Shown: positions 22,261 through 34,150 of the stretch, piece by piece
How positions within the stretch are numbered: position 1 is the first letter of the stretch
Layout: each line of letters begins with the position of its first letter
Source: Ehretia macrophylla
Lineage: Eukaryota > Streptophyta > Magnoliopsida > Boraginales > Ehretiaceae
Direction of reading: 5' to 3'
DNA: 64,000 bases
Assembly: GCA_037974665.1 (NCBI GenBank)
Contig: CM075764.1
Coordinates: 91,084,825 to 91,148,824, forward strand
Notes under the pieces: generated by a model
What the model was told of the DNA's origin: nothing
Database searches by the model: none
The model's input: the letters and a program-made list of their open reading frames with translations, nothing else
Translations under genes and position numbers: made by a program

Positions 22261-23770
22261 ACTTAGACATTACATTTGTTTGACTATGATTTTTGACACT
22301 ATGAATTCTTGGCGTATGAATTTATTTTGACATGAACTTTTATGATTCTAAGCATGAAATATTATGATTTTCGCATGAACTTCATTGTTTTCGAATCTAC
22401 AATTTTTATGAACTATGATAATACGATTATTAGACTTATACGAATATTTTAAAGGTCTCGATAAGTTTTTTCTGGAGGATCTCCACTTATTGAGATTTGT
22501 ATCTCATTCTGTGAAAATATTTTGCTTTGTAGAAGGTGATGATAGGCTATGGCTTTGGCTTGGGGTAGAGACAGCATTGATGAATAACTAATACGACTCT
22601 TTTAGATTTCTTAGTCAGGAATAAGTTGATTATTCCGTTTAGACTTATGAGTTCAATTTCTCAGTTTGATTCAAGACTTTGGAAGAAGTTATGTATTTTA
22701 GATATTTTAATTTCTTAGTTTGGAGATCTTATTCCTCTGCATGATGATAGACTTAGATGCTTTGATTGCCTGTCGCCTATACATTATTGTGATATTACAT
22801 TTTTCATTAAGTTTTGCACCTTGCGACTTATGAAGGTTGTTCCTTCTTAATGCGCAACAGTTGCATTTCCAAGGTTCACCTAGCTAAATTTTGGGGGTGT
22901 GACATCCATCATCTAGTTAAAAATTCTCACCTAGATTTATTTGCATTTTTGGATTCTATCACATCTTGAAAGTTCATCGAAGAAAACTATCAGGAAAGAA
23001 GACGAAACAAACGGATCTATGTCTAATGCAACTAAGGATGTTGAGAGTAAATCTACTGATAAAATATAAATTTGTCCCACATCAGAAAATCAAAAATTCT
23101 AAAACTATTTTATAAGATGTTGGACTACTTCACTTAGCACCAATTCATTTTAAGATGAAATCTCAAACTTCTTAATATAGTATCAGAGCTCAGCCCTTAG
23201 TCCAAAGACAAAACATAAGCAATTTGTGGCATCTATATGTGAGTTATTATTCAAATAGAGTGAAAAGCTTTTAGATTGTTCTTGACCTCACAATAATTTG
23301 AGAATAGTTATTAAGAAAGTTTTTCACACATCAACTTGACATCACAATTATTTGAGAATAGTTATTAAGAATTTTTTCCATACATCGCTCCGATTCTAAT
23401 ATCAGTGGGTCCACACACATGCAAAGTTTACATGCCACTAATAAGTGGGACATCCCTAATAAAAAAGGGTTACTGCAATGCTTATTCTCAGTGAAATGAG
23501 AGATTGTCAGTTAATTTGCAAGGCTACCATTGTTAAGGCAAAGAGGCAGACAAATATTCTGTGAAATTGAAGCAATCTTATTTCTTTGATCTTATATTAC
23601 CATATAAAGGAATGTAATTGTTCTCGATCATCTACATATTTGTTTCATTACTTTTCAAGGTATAAGCTATCGATTGAGGAGTTTGAAAAATTCGAGTCTC
23701 GTTTTACCTGCCAATGAAAGTGTTCATTCGTATTCATTTGTTCCCAGCATTTGTGTTTTTTTTTTGTCAC
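22261..23770. other. Intergenic stretch, possible old LTR remains
   Basis: No gene. The part up to 22904 ends in TTTTGGGGGTGTGACA, like a Gypsy LTR end. After it comes ordinary AT-rich DNA. The last five bases, GTCAC (23766-23770), are the left flank of the next element. Confidence 0.45.
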
Positions 23771-24300
23771 TGATAAGAGGTAAAATTCCGGCTCTAAGAA
23801 CAATTACCAAAATACCCCTAAAAAACCCACTGAGCTGAGGCCAACATTCGTCAACCCGAAACCCGAGGTCCAGTGCCTGAGGTCCAGTCTCGAGGTCTAG
23901 TCCTGAGGCCCATTAGCCTAAGGCCAAGGTCCACCCCCCAAGGCCTATCCTGAATCTCGAGAGGCAGTCATAACATATTAATCCCATAAAGGCTTGGGAA
24001 ACACTCTAGTAGAGGGACACATAGCAGTCTCTGGTAACTCAAGAACTAGTATAAATATAAGATGGAAGGCACACATACTATAATGCTAATTTATCTCTCT
24101 TATTGCCTTCATTGTATTCTGCTCATATGCAACTTTAAATCCCAAACTGACTTGATCGTTGGAGGGATCCCCGGGGCACACTCCCAGTGGGCCTTGGTTT
24201 GCAGGTTGCTCGTTCACAGAATCTTGTTTCGAGCCCAACTACAGAAATCGAGATCCAGATCTAGCCCAAGATTGTGTCTCGGCATTTTTTGACCTTAATA
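23771..24300 (+). repeat. 5' LTR of the Gypsy LARD
   Basis: 530 bases, TGATAAGAGG...GACCTTAATA; the last CA has become TA. A TATAAATA box lies at 24050-24057. Compared with the 3' LTR it lacks roughly 30 bases just after the TATA box and has a shorter C run. Confidence 0.9.
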
Positions 24301-24303
24301 GGT

Positions 24304-24322
24304 TGGCGCCGTCTGTGGGAAC
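24304..24322 (+). promoter_or_regulatory. Primer-binding site of the Gypsy LARD
   Basis: TGGCGCCGTCTGTGGGAAC starts three bases after the 5' LTR. The TGGCGCCG form is common in plant Tat/Athila-type Gypsy elements. The exact tRNA is not certain. A possible gag start (ATGAGTAACGATAATACC) follows at 24360 but is soon cut off. Confidence 0.75.
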
Positions 24323-24439
24323 AAAGGATTATCCCACTGAGAAACCACATCTACGCGAGATGAGTAACGATAATACCGGCACCTTGCTAACTATTATCTA
24401 TTTATCGCTCAGTACATTAACATTTCTACTCTAGGTTTT

Positions 24440-27400
24440 TACCTAGCAATGCAGCTTCAGCTCATAGTGTTTACATGAGTTTGATTCAAATCATTTGAAT
24501 TTGATTGATATCATTTATGGCATATTTTATTATTGGCATCATGGCTATCCGTCCAATTCACAAAGCCATGCATTTACTCAGACCACTGTGGCATTTAATG
24601 GTTTTCAAGATTATAATGGATATTCTTCAATTCATAAGCAACTTGTCATACGAACAAAGTTTCGGCGGGCACGAGTTGAATTTTGTAGACAAAAATATGT
24701 GTTTGAAATATACACCCAAGGTGTTTGATAAAATGACAAGGTGCATGTTTCTGATCATATTGTGTCTTGGAGGTGTTTGATAAAATGCCAAGGTGTACTT
24801 TGCATTGAAAATTTAGACGTATATATATCTCTCCATAATCATTACCTGACGGTAATCCATGTTCCTGTTTAATTTGAACATCTTAGCAGCTCCACTACGG
24901 AACGTCATTCAAGCGATGGCTTTTAACTCCATACAAAAAATTTCTGAAAATCTATTCATTGGATGATTGCAAAAGTGTGACTTATTTTATGTTGTATGCT
25001 TCTTCAGATGAACGATAAAGCCAACCAACTCTAATATTGATCATAGGTTGGAAAGAAGAATGATCTTCTCTATGGTAGCTAGCTATTCAGAAGCAGGTAA
25101 AGATTAACAGGATAAGAAGTGGCATACTCTCCAAGGTTTGCAGGAGACATCCTTGAGGACTTTGCTCGAGAAATTGGTGCAAAGGAGACTGATTTGGAGG
25201 ATAAAGATGCTTGGCTGATAAGTATTTCTTGATGGTTTAAGAGAAACACTAGTTTCTTATGAATCATTGTTTTAAATCCTATAAATTTGGTGGAAAGTTT
25301 ACATCTACATAGCTAATCAATTATTAAGCCACCAATAATAACATGCTTTACCATGTTGCTCACAAATCTATTAAGCTATAAACTCCTGAGGTAGACCCGA
25401 ACACTCGAAGTGTCTGTTTCATGATGATATTCATGCCATGCTAGCTGCTAATCTGCTCACTGCTTATCGCATTAACACTTTTATTTTGAGTGCTCACTTG
25501 TCAATACATCATTCAGCTGTGATATGCAAACCTCCAGGCTTGTTACAACAACATGATTGTATCATATATGTCTTCGAAATAATTGACATTACTTATTATA
25601 TGCTTATTATTGGCAGATGATTAATCGTGTGCGAGCTGTTACGCTCTTAAGCACAATGCACATTATGCATAATTCTATGAAGCATTCAACATGGATTCAC
25701 AGGCCATCCGCAAAAAAGTTAAAATATCACTATGTAATTTTCTCCTTAGACACAGTTTGTAACTTTCCACATTAAGTGGATATATGAAGTGCTTCATCAT
25801 TTTATATGTAGTTTTCTGTTATGGCCATTGTGTAACTGCACCTTTTGTAGTCTGATTATTAGCCCATAGACGCAGTTTTAGGCAAAAGTGAGTACTTCAT
25901 AGGTATGCCCCGAAGCTGTTTGATAAAATGCTAAATTTAATGTGCATTTTGGAGCATATACAAAAAAGATGTCGTGCCTAAGGTGTTCGCCAAAATACCA
26001 AGACGCACTTTCTACACAAAACTTAGTGGATCAATATTTCATTCTCGTCATGAGGGTGAAAAATGACAAGAGCATGCAAATCTACACGTAAAAGTTGCAG
26101 CTGAAACATGCAAACTAAAGTGTGATATTATGCGTAATGGTCTTACGATATTGATTAAAAAGTCTTAGATGCTGACTTCATTTAAATCACGTGATTGATT
26201 TTTAAAGCTCATCTATGCCTGCAGTGGCCTTTTATCACAGTATTAGTGCTTCTCAATAAGCAGAAATCGAGCTCCAAGCGGCTGCTCATGGAAGCTTTGG
26301 TTTGCACGAAAAGACCTCGGCAAGGTGTCTCAGGGAGATTACTGGCTAAGTAGTGCTCTGGGGTGAACAGGTTCATAGACTCTTATCCTCAAATATCATT
26401 ACATATATATTGATTAATAAATTGTCCAGTTTCCATTTCTTAGATGCTTCTGTAATAACTATTTTAAGTCATTACCTCATACTGAAGTCCATCAGCGATG
26501 TAGTGCTAGACCTCCATTACTCTGAGAATGCATTATAGACTCTTGTGAATTAACACAATAGTTCTGAAAAGTACAGCTCTATGATGCATTATGGTTAAAA
26601 TTTCATTACCAATCAGAGAGAGATAATTGCAAATGTAAGACTCATGTCTGATCTAGTGCAAAAGAAGCAATCCAAGCTATGCCTATCCTGTATAGCACGA
26701 TTATATCCCCCAAGTGGAAACCAAACTAGGAGTTGTTTAATGCTCTTTTTTAGTGTTCTTTTTTCTGTCCCTAACGTAAAGTTTGCAAAGTTTAGTATAT
26801 GTAAAAAAAAAAAAAAAAAGAAGAAAGGCATCACCTTCTTGGTCCTCTTTGTAAATTTAAATCATGAGGATGATCTGTTTCACGTAATTTGCTATAATGT
26901 GCACCACCTACTGCCTTCATGATTGCAATATAACCGTAAACCTTACAAGCAATGTGATTCATGGCACTATTTGGATAAAGTAGTCCTTCATAGTAGTGTA
27001 TGATCTATGCTTGCTTAAACTCATTACTTGAGTGTCTCATTTTCTGATCCCCCTGTTTCTCTATTAAATTGGGAAGAAGTAATGGTGCCTCATTACCTAG
27101 CTTGGACTAAAAGCTTGGGCAAATAAGCTAAAAGTCCAAGATTCATGAAAGAAGCCTAGAGTATAGAGATTACAAATCAGTTTTTGGGCTGCCTTTGCGT
27201 AATAAACTGTACCAACTGGGGAAGAATTATGTGCTGATTTATATATGGTTAGAAAGCTCTGTGAGTCAAGTTTGTAACGCTTCAAGCAGTTTGTGATTCG
27301 GACCTTCCTAGAGAATGATATGGCCATTTTTACAGAATGTGTCCGATCTGTTATTTAGTGGCGATTTTCAGCTTTTTTGCAATATTTCGCTCCAATTTGT

Positions 27401-27880
27401 TTCAGCTCTATTACCATTACCCTTGCACAGATTTGTGTGGCAACATTATGCATTCTATAAGTGCATTATTATGGTTCAACGTTTGTATATTCCAATACAC
27501 CAAAAGCTTGCGGAACCTTGGAGGAAAAGATGCAAAGAACTGCATCATGAAGATAGGAGGAGCCAGGTTTTTCTAAGAGAATGACTATCACCAGACTACA
27601 CATCATTTTCAGAGAAATGGGGATTATAAAAATCATTAGTACCTACCTAATCTCTATTCTTGCTCTACTTAAGCAACTTTTGTTAATGAGCTTCATTAAT
27701 GTGAGCTGATATGATAAATTCTATTTGGCTTTGCTTGATTATTTGCTTAAACATGCTTGCTAAAGTTTAAGTTCACCTATTTGGCTGGTTGACTTTCAAA
27801 AAAAGCTATTTAGCTTGAATCTTAGCAATTGAAAATTTTGATATGAAGTTACTATTTCTTGTAATAATGTCGATATGCTC
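24440..27880. other. AT-rich block inside the LARD, origin unknown
   Basis: About 3.4 kb whose base use differs from the rest of the element. No ORF above 92 codons. Short peptide-like stretches occur, for instance 25116-25230 on the + strand (FAGDILEDFAREIGAKETDL, acidic and exon-like). A motif reading VFDKM recurs near 24720, 24772 and, more diverged, 25918. It could be captured host DNA with exons, or a nested insertion whose ends I could not fix. An A run is at 26803-26819. Confidence 0.4.
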
Positions 27881-28737
27881 ATACCGAAAACCTATTATAT
27901 CCTGTGAAATTATACTTATGGTTGTGTAAGTACGGTACAGAGAGCAACTTGCACAGGTCCATATAGACCCACACAAGCCTCAGCAAGTCCTCGGACTCCA
28001 TACACAGGTCTATGTGACCTCCATTAAGCCTACAGGCCCTATTAACCAACAAGATCGAGATCTTGAAGAGAATCAATAGCGAAAGTGATCAAATTAACAA
28101 ACCACAAGCTCAACGAGATGATTAAATCTAGTCAGCCAACACTCAGTAAAACTCTCCCGACCTTAGAGCTCGTACGAGGTTACCTCCCGACCTCTATTAA
28201 AGCTCCGAGAAGTATCATAGCCTACCTTGCAAACAAGTTCGGACCACCTACTTATGCACCCACAAGAGTTTCAAAAAATCCACAGGCTTTTTATGCCAAT
28301 GGGCATCATTAGCATACGGGGTTAGTTATCTTGAAGAGGATCATCAACGGCAAGGACGATCAAATCAGTCTGTCCTTGATCTCAACTAGGATCAAATCAA
28401 CTACACCCTTCTTTGAGAAGGTAACAAAAATTTGATTCTTTAAATATGAGAACATATTAGCATTGTTTACTACTGACATGACAGGATTGACCTGAATATC
28501 ATGACCCACCATCTCAACAAGGCCCATTAGCCGAGGCCGAGGTCGAGGTCTATCAAGCCGAGGCTAAGGCCCACCAAGCCTACCCCAGGAAGGTATCAAT
28601 AATATGTTTTTCAATGATAAGTATACGTTGCCAGCTACTAACATGGCAGGGATTGACCCGAAGACGAGGGCTTGGTTATAAAAGATCCTATGGGAACTTA
28701 AAAACCACCTCGGGAGGTGAAGCCAAGGGCTACGTCA
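27881..28737 (+). other. LARD internal region upstream of the minisatellite
   Basis: Non-coding and richer in GC than the block before it. It contains GAGGTC/AAGGCC-type words that also occur in the LTRs (for example 28520-28590), which ties it to the element. No domain is seen. Confidence 0.5.
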
Positions 28738-29163
28738 GGAGTCAACGGGTTTCCCACGAGAAACTCAACACTCTTATCAGTCTCGCCACAGGCTAAGATG
28801 GGGGTTAACGGGTTTCCTACGCGAAACACAACACTCTTATCAGCCTCGCCACAGGCTAAGACGGGAGTTAACAGGTTTCCCACGCGAAACTCAATACTCT
28901 TATCAGCCCCGCCACAGGCTAAGATAGGAGTTAACGGGTTTCCTACGCGAAACTCAACACTCTTATTAGCCCCGCCATAGGCTAAAACGGGAGTTATAGG
29001 GTTTCCTACGCAAAACTCAACACTTTTATCAGCCCCGCCATAGGCTAAGACGGGAGTTAACGGGTTTCCTACGTGAAACTCAACACTTTTATCAGCCCCA
29101 CCACAGGCTAAGACGGGAGTTAATGGGTTCCCTACGTGAAACTCAATACTCCTACTGGTCCCA
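28738..29163. repeat. 63-bp minisatellite, seven copies
   Basis: Units with the core AGTTAACGGGTTTCCTACG repeat at exactly 63 bases: the same word is found at 28744, 28807, 28870, 28933, 28996, 29059 and 29122. Copies differ by substitutions but by no indels. Because 63 is a multiple of three, both strands stay open across it (188 codons on the minus strand with a 21-residue repeat). Arrays of this kind between pol and 3' LTR are usual in Tat/Ogre-type Gypsy elements. I see no evidence that it is translated. Confidence 0.9.
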
Positions 29164-30734
29164 CTTAGAAGACATCTGCAGGAAGTAGCGAGCTTCTGAA
29201 CAAGGACTCGACCAAACTCCTGTCTGCCCCACAGCACAACCTCAGCTGAACTTTCATACATCAAGAGCCACGACGGGAAGCTTAATAACCATCTCGGAAG
29301 ATGAAGATGAGGTCTAGGCTATAAGAGATTCCTACGGGAAACTTAACAACCGCCGGTTACAGAAAAAGATTCTTACAAAAGCCTTGAAAAACCGGTTCTG
29401 AAGACTTCATCCATACAACAACGGCTAAAGCAAGTAGCCTATGAAAACTCTTTAGCCTATCTCAAACGTCCGAGTCGAAGAGAAAATGAAAAGCGGAAGA
29501 CCCTACGAGGACCAACTCTTCAATGCTAAAAGTTTTGACAAATGCGAAAGAGGGAAGCCTCAGCTGACCTCGGCAGTCAGCTATATGAAATAAAACCAGC
29601 TTAGTTAGTAAACCGAGGTCGGATCAATGCGAAAACTAAGTCATCTACCAATATAAAAACAGATCCAATTGGCAAAGACATATACCCCACTAATCAGGAA
29701 AATTCATTACAAGATCAGAATGAAGATTGAAGCACATTAAAGGCCTAATTCTAAGCCTGTGGGGTATCACCCTCGGCAGTATCATATGGTTCAGATTGAT
29801 TAACCTTGAGGTTGATTCCCTCGCTCTGTTGTTCCTCAGCATTGTCACTCTCCGACTCCTGCTCTGGCTCGAAATCCTCGGCAGTCCAAAGCTCGGCACA
29901 CTGAACAACATTAGGGGATGCCCCTAAAAATTAAATCTCTTACCGGTCAACCTCAAGGCCATTACTTCTCAAATTAGGACAAGAATTTTCTGAGATCTTA
30001 CCAGCATGCCAACAGAGTTATTCATTTCGAGGCTAAGATAAAACTTCTACGTAGACCTACCAATTCTACCAGCTATACAAGGCTCCTCCAAAAGCTCGGC
30101 AGCTACTATTCTCCAAATAAGGGGCTATGAAGGGTATCCTACGGGAACCTACCAAGCCCCACAAGCCAAGACGAGTATCCTCTGGGGGATTATCAACCAA
30201 AAGGAGACTTACTACTCTTTCCACACAGACAAGAACCCTCCATGGTCTTACTACTCACTATCGGGGTTACTTCTTCCCAAGATAATCAAGAGTCCACTAA
30301 AGCCACAATAGCCATCAAGAGTGAGAAATCCCAACTGAAATATAAGAGCCATTTTAAGGTCTCTTGAGTTCGATACTCTCTTGAGGCCGAGGCCGAGGTC
30401 TGCCAACCTAAGACAGACAACTCACAAAGAGTAAGATCGATAAACTCGGATTCGCAGAAGCTTGAGATTCTCATCTCTCAACCCGGCAGACATTTGCCTA
30501 CTTCGAGAACATACCTCTACAAAAGTGACACTAATGATACCAAGATGAAGCTGATGTTATCCAAGTACAATTACTTTCATGAACCACCATGGTTCATTCA
30601 ATTAAGCAGAGATCAGGTTGAGTCAATTCAGAGCGGCCTAAGTAGGGAAATGAACCCAGAAAATGGAAGCACAGTAGTAGGCGATTTCCTGACCTCCTAT
30701 GGAGCTCAGAAAATTAGGGGGGGGATGGGGTAAT
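29164..30734 (+). other. LARD 3' internal region with polypurine tract
   Basis: Non-coding. It ends in a purine-rich tract (GGGGGGGGATGGGGTAAT, 30717-30734) directly before the 3' LTR, the expected plus-strand primer. Short ORFs here carry no known domain. Confidence 0.6.
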
Positions 30735-31318
30735 TGATAAGAGGTAAAATTTCAACTCTAGGAACAATTACCAAAATACCCCTAAAAAGCCCACCGAGCT
30801 GAGGCCAACGTTCGCCAACCCGACACTCGAGGTCCAAAGCCCGAGGTCCAGTGCCTGAGGGCTGGTCTTGAGGTCCATTAGCCTAAGGCCAAGGTCCATC
30901 CCCCCCTCCCCCCCCCCCCCCCCCCCCCGAGGCCTATCCTGAATCTCGAGAAGTAGTCATAACATATTAATCCCATAGAGGCTTGGGGAACATTCTAGTA
31001 GAGGGACACATGACAGTCTCTGGTAACTCAGGAACTAGTATAAATATAATAGCACCTCTCTCAAGGAATGTAACAAATGGAAAGCACACATACTATAATG
31101 CTAATTTATCTATTTTATTGCCTTCATTCTATTTTGCTTATATGCAATTTTAGATCCCAAACTAACTTGATTGTCGGAGGGGTCCCCCGGGACACACACC
31201 CCCAGTGGCATTTGTTTTGCAGGTTGCTCGTTGAAAAAATCTCGTTTTGAGCCCAACTAGAGAAATCGAGATCCAGATCTAGCCCAAGATTGTATCCCGG
31301 CATTTTTTGACCTTAACA
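30735..31318 (+). repeat. 3' LTR of the Gypsy LARD, with a poly-C expansion
   Basis: 584 bases, TGATAAGAGG...CCTTAACA. At 30900-30928 it carries a C tract of nearly 30 bases with one T, where the 5' LTR has only six or seven C. The tract may be unstable or mis-assembled. A GTCAT flank follows. Confidence 0.9.
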
Positions 31319-31446
31319 GTCATTCCCAACATTTGTTGAGTGATAGACTTTTGTTGAGCCGTCAAAACGGTTTAGTGGATTCTTTGTCGGATCTCCAATG
31401 CTATAAATCCTATTGTGTACTAACGTACTTTAATATATGTTACCAT

Positions 31447-32818
31447 TAGAGGTGACATTTGGGTTGGGCCGACATAAGCCCAACTCAGCCCAACATATGA
31501 AAATTCGGGCCTAGCCTACCTCGGTTGAAATTGGACTCGACTCGCCCCAACCCACCATATATAGGTGGGTTGAGATAGGTCCTATAATTTTTGACCCAAC
31601 CCATTTAAGCCCAGACCCATTTGATCCTAGGCCCAGCGCAGGCCCAGTTTAGCTCAAAGCTCAGATAAGACCCATCTCAAGCCCAAATAAGGTCCATCTT
31701 GAGCCCAACTCGGGCCCAACACAAATTAAGTACAATTTGAGCTCACTTATTAAAAGAAATAGAAATATTATATTTTATGCATGCAATGTAAGTCTTAGTA
31801 ACTATTTTTTTTAAAACAAACTAGCAAATCGTAGTAACTATTTTTTTGTTTAACAAACTAATTATAACAAGTAGCAAATTTATTTCTTAAGTTGATATTA
31901 AATGACTTATTATCAAATTTTTTTTATGATATTGAAAGTTTGCAACTCGCAACTTTAAATCCCTTTATATTATTTTTTTAAAAGATTTTAGATACAATTT
32001 TTATAATCGTAGATATAATTTTTTCTATAAATACTTAGTGACATAGTGTTTTAGTCAATAAGTATATTCAATTTTATTTTACAACAAGTCTACAATATTA
32101 TATATAACTAAATCCATGAGAGAAGAAAATCTTTCACGATGATTACATTCGTCAAAGGTTTAAAATTATTTTATGTACTTTGAAGAACATGGGTATATAA
32201 TTTGTAATTATTGCTAACGTCAATTTATATTTCGATGTAAGTTTGGAACTGGGATGCTTGTAAGATACCTTGTATCTCAACACCCAAATATTACAAACTA
32301 TTTTAATCGTGAAATGGTTATTCAACCATTGCCACCGCCAAACACACCACAACCACCAACACCAACAGCCCTAGTACCTGTACAAGAAGCATAACAAAAT
32401 GATTTTTGCACTAGCTTTCCTCGAGCGTTTATGTAATATTTTACTTTTATATTTATATCACTAATGTACTCGTTCTCATTAACTTGTAGTTTGTTATGTA
32501 ATGTTTTATCATTTATGTTAATTGTTAATGTTATCAATTAACTTGTGTATTATTTCGTTAATAGTTAAATTAACTTTTTTTTTAAGTTTAAATTTTATTT
32601 TTTTAATTATATATATATATATTAGTGTTTGTATATTAGTATAATTATATATTCAGATTACGCTAATCACAAAAAAAAAAAAAAAATGGATTGGCCCAAC
32701 CCAAACCAACCTAACCCACCCCAACTCAACCCACTAAACATTTGTGTCGAGCCGGGGTTAGTTTTTTTAACCCACGATTCGGTCGAGCTATGCCGGGCTA
32801 GCCAATATGCCAACTCTA
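31447..32818. mobile_element. Non-autonomous hAT-type DNA transposon
   Basis: 1372 bases with imperfect terminal inverted repeats: TAGAGGTGACATTTGGGTTG on the left, and TAGAGTTGGCATATTGGCTA as the reverse complement on the right. About 22 of the first 30 positions match. Flanks are GTTACCAT and GCTACCAT, an 8-base duplication with one mismatch, the length typical of hAT elements. GCCCAAC/GTTGGGC words are repeated near both ends, like hAT sub-terminal sites. No transposase is encoded. Confidence 0.82.
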
Positions 32819-33056
32819 GCTACCATTAGTTAAGGACAAATAATATTTTTAATGAGAATACATAAATTTGAACTTGTTATCGCCACTTTTTCTTTTTTTT
32901 CTTTTTTTAGATTACACGGTCACTTAAAATATTATCATAGTGCAGGTCATGGGTTCGAAAGCTACTCTCTATTTAAAAACATTAAAATTGTGCACATACT
33001 AAGAAACGAATTTTGTCTGCACGTGCAAGAATATATTGAAGACAATAAATAATATA

Positions 33057-33668
33057 ACAAAACTACCTCAACAGTATCCCTATTTTTTTTCTCTACATGT
33101 AGAGAATTTGAACAATTTTTTTACATCTAAAGATTTTCTATATCAGTTTCACTCCAACAATTTTTCTACATTTAATTTTAGGGAATCTCTATTTCAACTT
33201 CACTCTAACAGCCTTCCTATTTGAAGGATTTTCTTTTTTTTTTTTATTTTAAAATATCTCCTTATTTTAGTTAGACATATTTAATTAAAAATTGTTTATG
33301 ATATTTTTTATTGTTAATTACTAATATTTTTATTATTTTTTAGTTTATATTTATTTATTTTTCATGATGATATTATATATTTTATTCTAAAACTTTTCCA
33401 ATAGCTTTATTTATTTATTTTTCAAATCAATTGTGTCTCCAACGATCAGAAATATGACCGTTGGAGAAATTATATTTAAACTATCATTTTTTTAACTGTC
33501 AGATGGGTTTAAGAATAGCTTTAGGGATTTTTTTCAACATCTTCACATGTAAGAATTTCTTACAAAGTACAAAATTTTTAAAAAAACTGTTAGAGTTCAA
33601 TATCTCCAAAACCTTTCTTAAATGTGGGGTAAAACGGATTGTAGGGCACCTCTTGGAGATGCCCTAAT
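33057..33668. mobile_element. Tourist-like MITE (tentative)
   Basis: The right end TAGGGCACCTCTTGGAGATG... ends near 33666 and is roughly the inverted copy of CCTCAACAGTATCCCTA near 33065. A possible TAA duplication borders it. The interior is T-rich with repeated CTCCAAC-type words. No coding capacity. The exact borders are uncertain. Confidence 0.4.
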
Positions 33669-33675
33669 AACTTTA

Positions 33676-34147
33676 AGGGTGTGTTTGGATTGAGGGGGAA
33701 GAAGTTTAATAAATGAGAGGAAGGGAGTGTATCATAAAGGAAATGAGTGGAGGGAGTCAAATTATGTTTGGATTGCATAAATTTATAAAGGAGAAGATTA
33801 TAAAGGATGATGAGTATTCTTTGTTTGGATTAAAAAGAAAATGGAAGGGAGAGATCATATAATGACATTTATGTCCTTTTTTATTTTATATTATAAAAAT
33901 ATTTTATTTAGTATAGTTGTAATTAGAAGTAAAATAAAAGATAAAAATGTCATTACAATAAATAGTAATTTCTCCTCCCTCCATTTTACTCCAATTTGGA
34001 GGGATCAATAATAAAGGGTATGGAAGGATTAGACTTATCCCTTCTATACCCCAACCCTCATTCCCTCCTAAACCAAACAAAAAAAAGAATAAACCCCTCT
34101 TTTTACTAACCCTCCCTTCTCTCCATTTTCCCCAATCCAAACACACT
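33676..34147. mobile_element. MITE with TTA duplication (PIF/Harbinger Tourist-like)
   Basis: 472 bases. Left end AGGGTGTGTTTGGATTGAGG; right end, as reverse complement, AGTGTGTTTGGATTGGGG. It is bordered by TTA on both sides (33673-33675 and 34148-34150), the duplication size of PIF/Harbinger elements. GTTTGGATT recurs inside. No transposase. Confidence 0.7.
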
Positions 34148-34150
34148 TTA

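Larger units (their letters stand above)
23771..31318 (+). mobile_element. Gypsy-type LARD (large retrotransposon derivative), no pol
   Basis: LTRs at 23771-24300 and 30735-31318, both starting TGATAAGAGG, are followed by a TGGCGCCG primer site at the 5' side and preceded by a G-rich tract at the 3' side. The flanks GTCAC and GTCAT match in four of five bases. The 6.4-kb interior has no gag domain beyond a possible start, no protease, reverse transcriptase, RNase H or integrase. It holds an AT-rich block of different character (about 24440-27880), a GC-richer block with a 63-bp minisatellite, and the polypurine tract. It needs proteins of a relative to move. Confidence 0.87.

Noticed and set aside
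24717-26010. PPR gene suggested by VFDKM peptide words
   Set aside because: Only isolated 10-12 residue words in different frames; no run of 35-residue repeats.
28738-29163. CRISPR-like array
   Set aside because: Units are contiguous with no unique spacers, and the setting is a plant retroelement.
28698-29264. 188-codon minus-strand ORF with 21-residue repeats as a protein gene
   Set aside because: It is the translation of a 63-bp minisatellite in a LARD; the other strand is open as well. Kept only as a finding.
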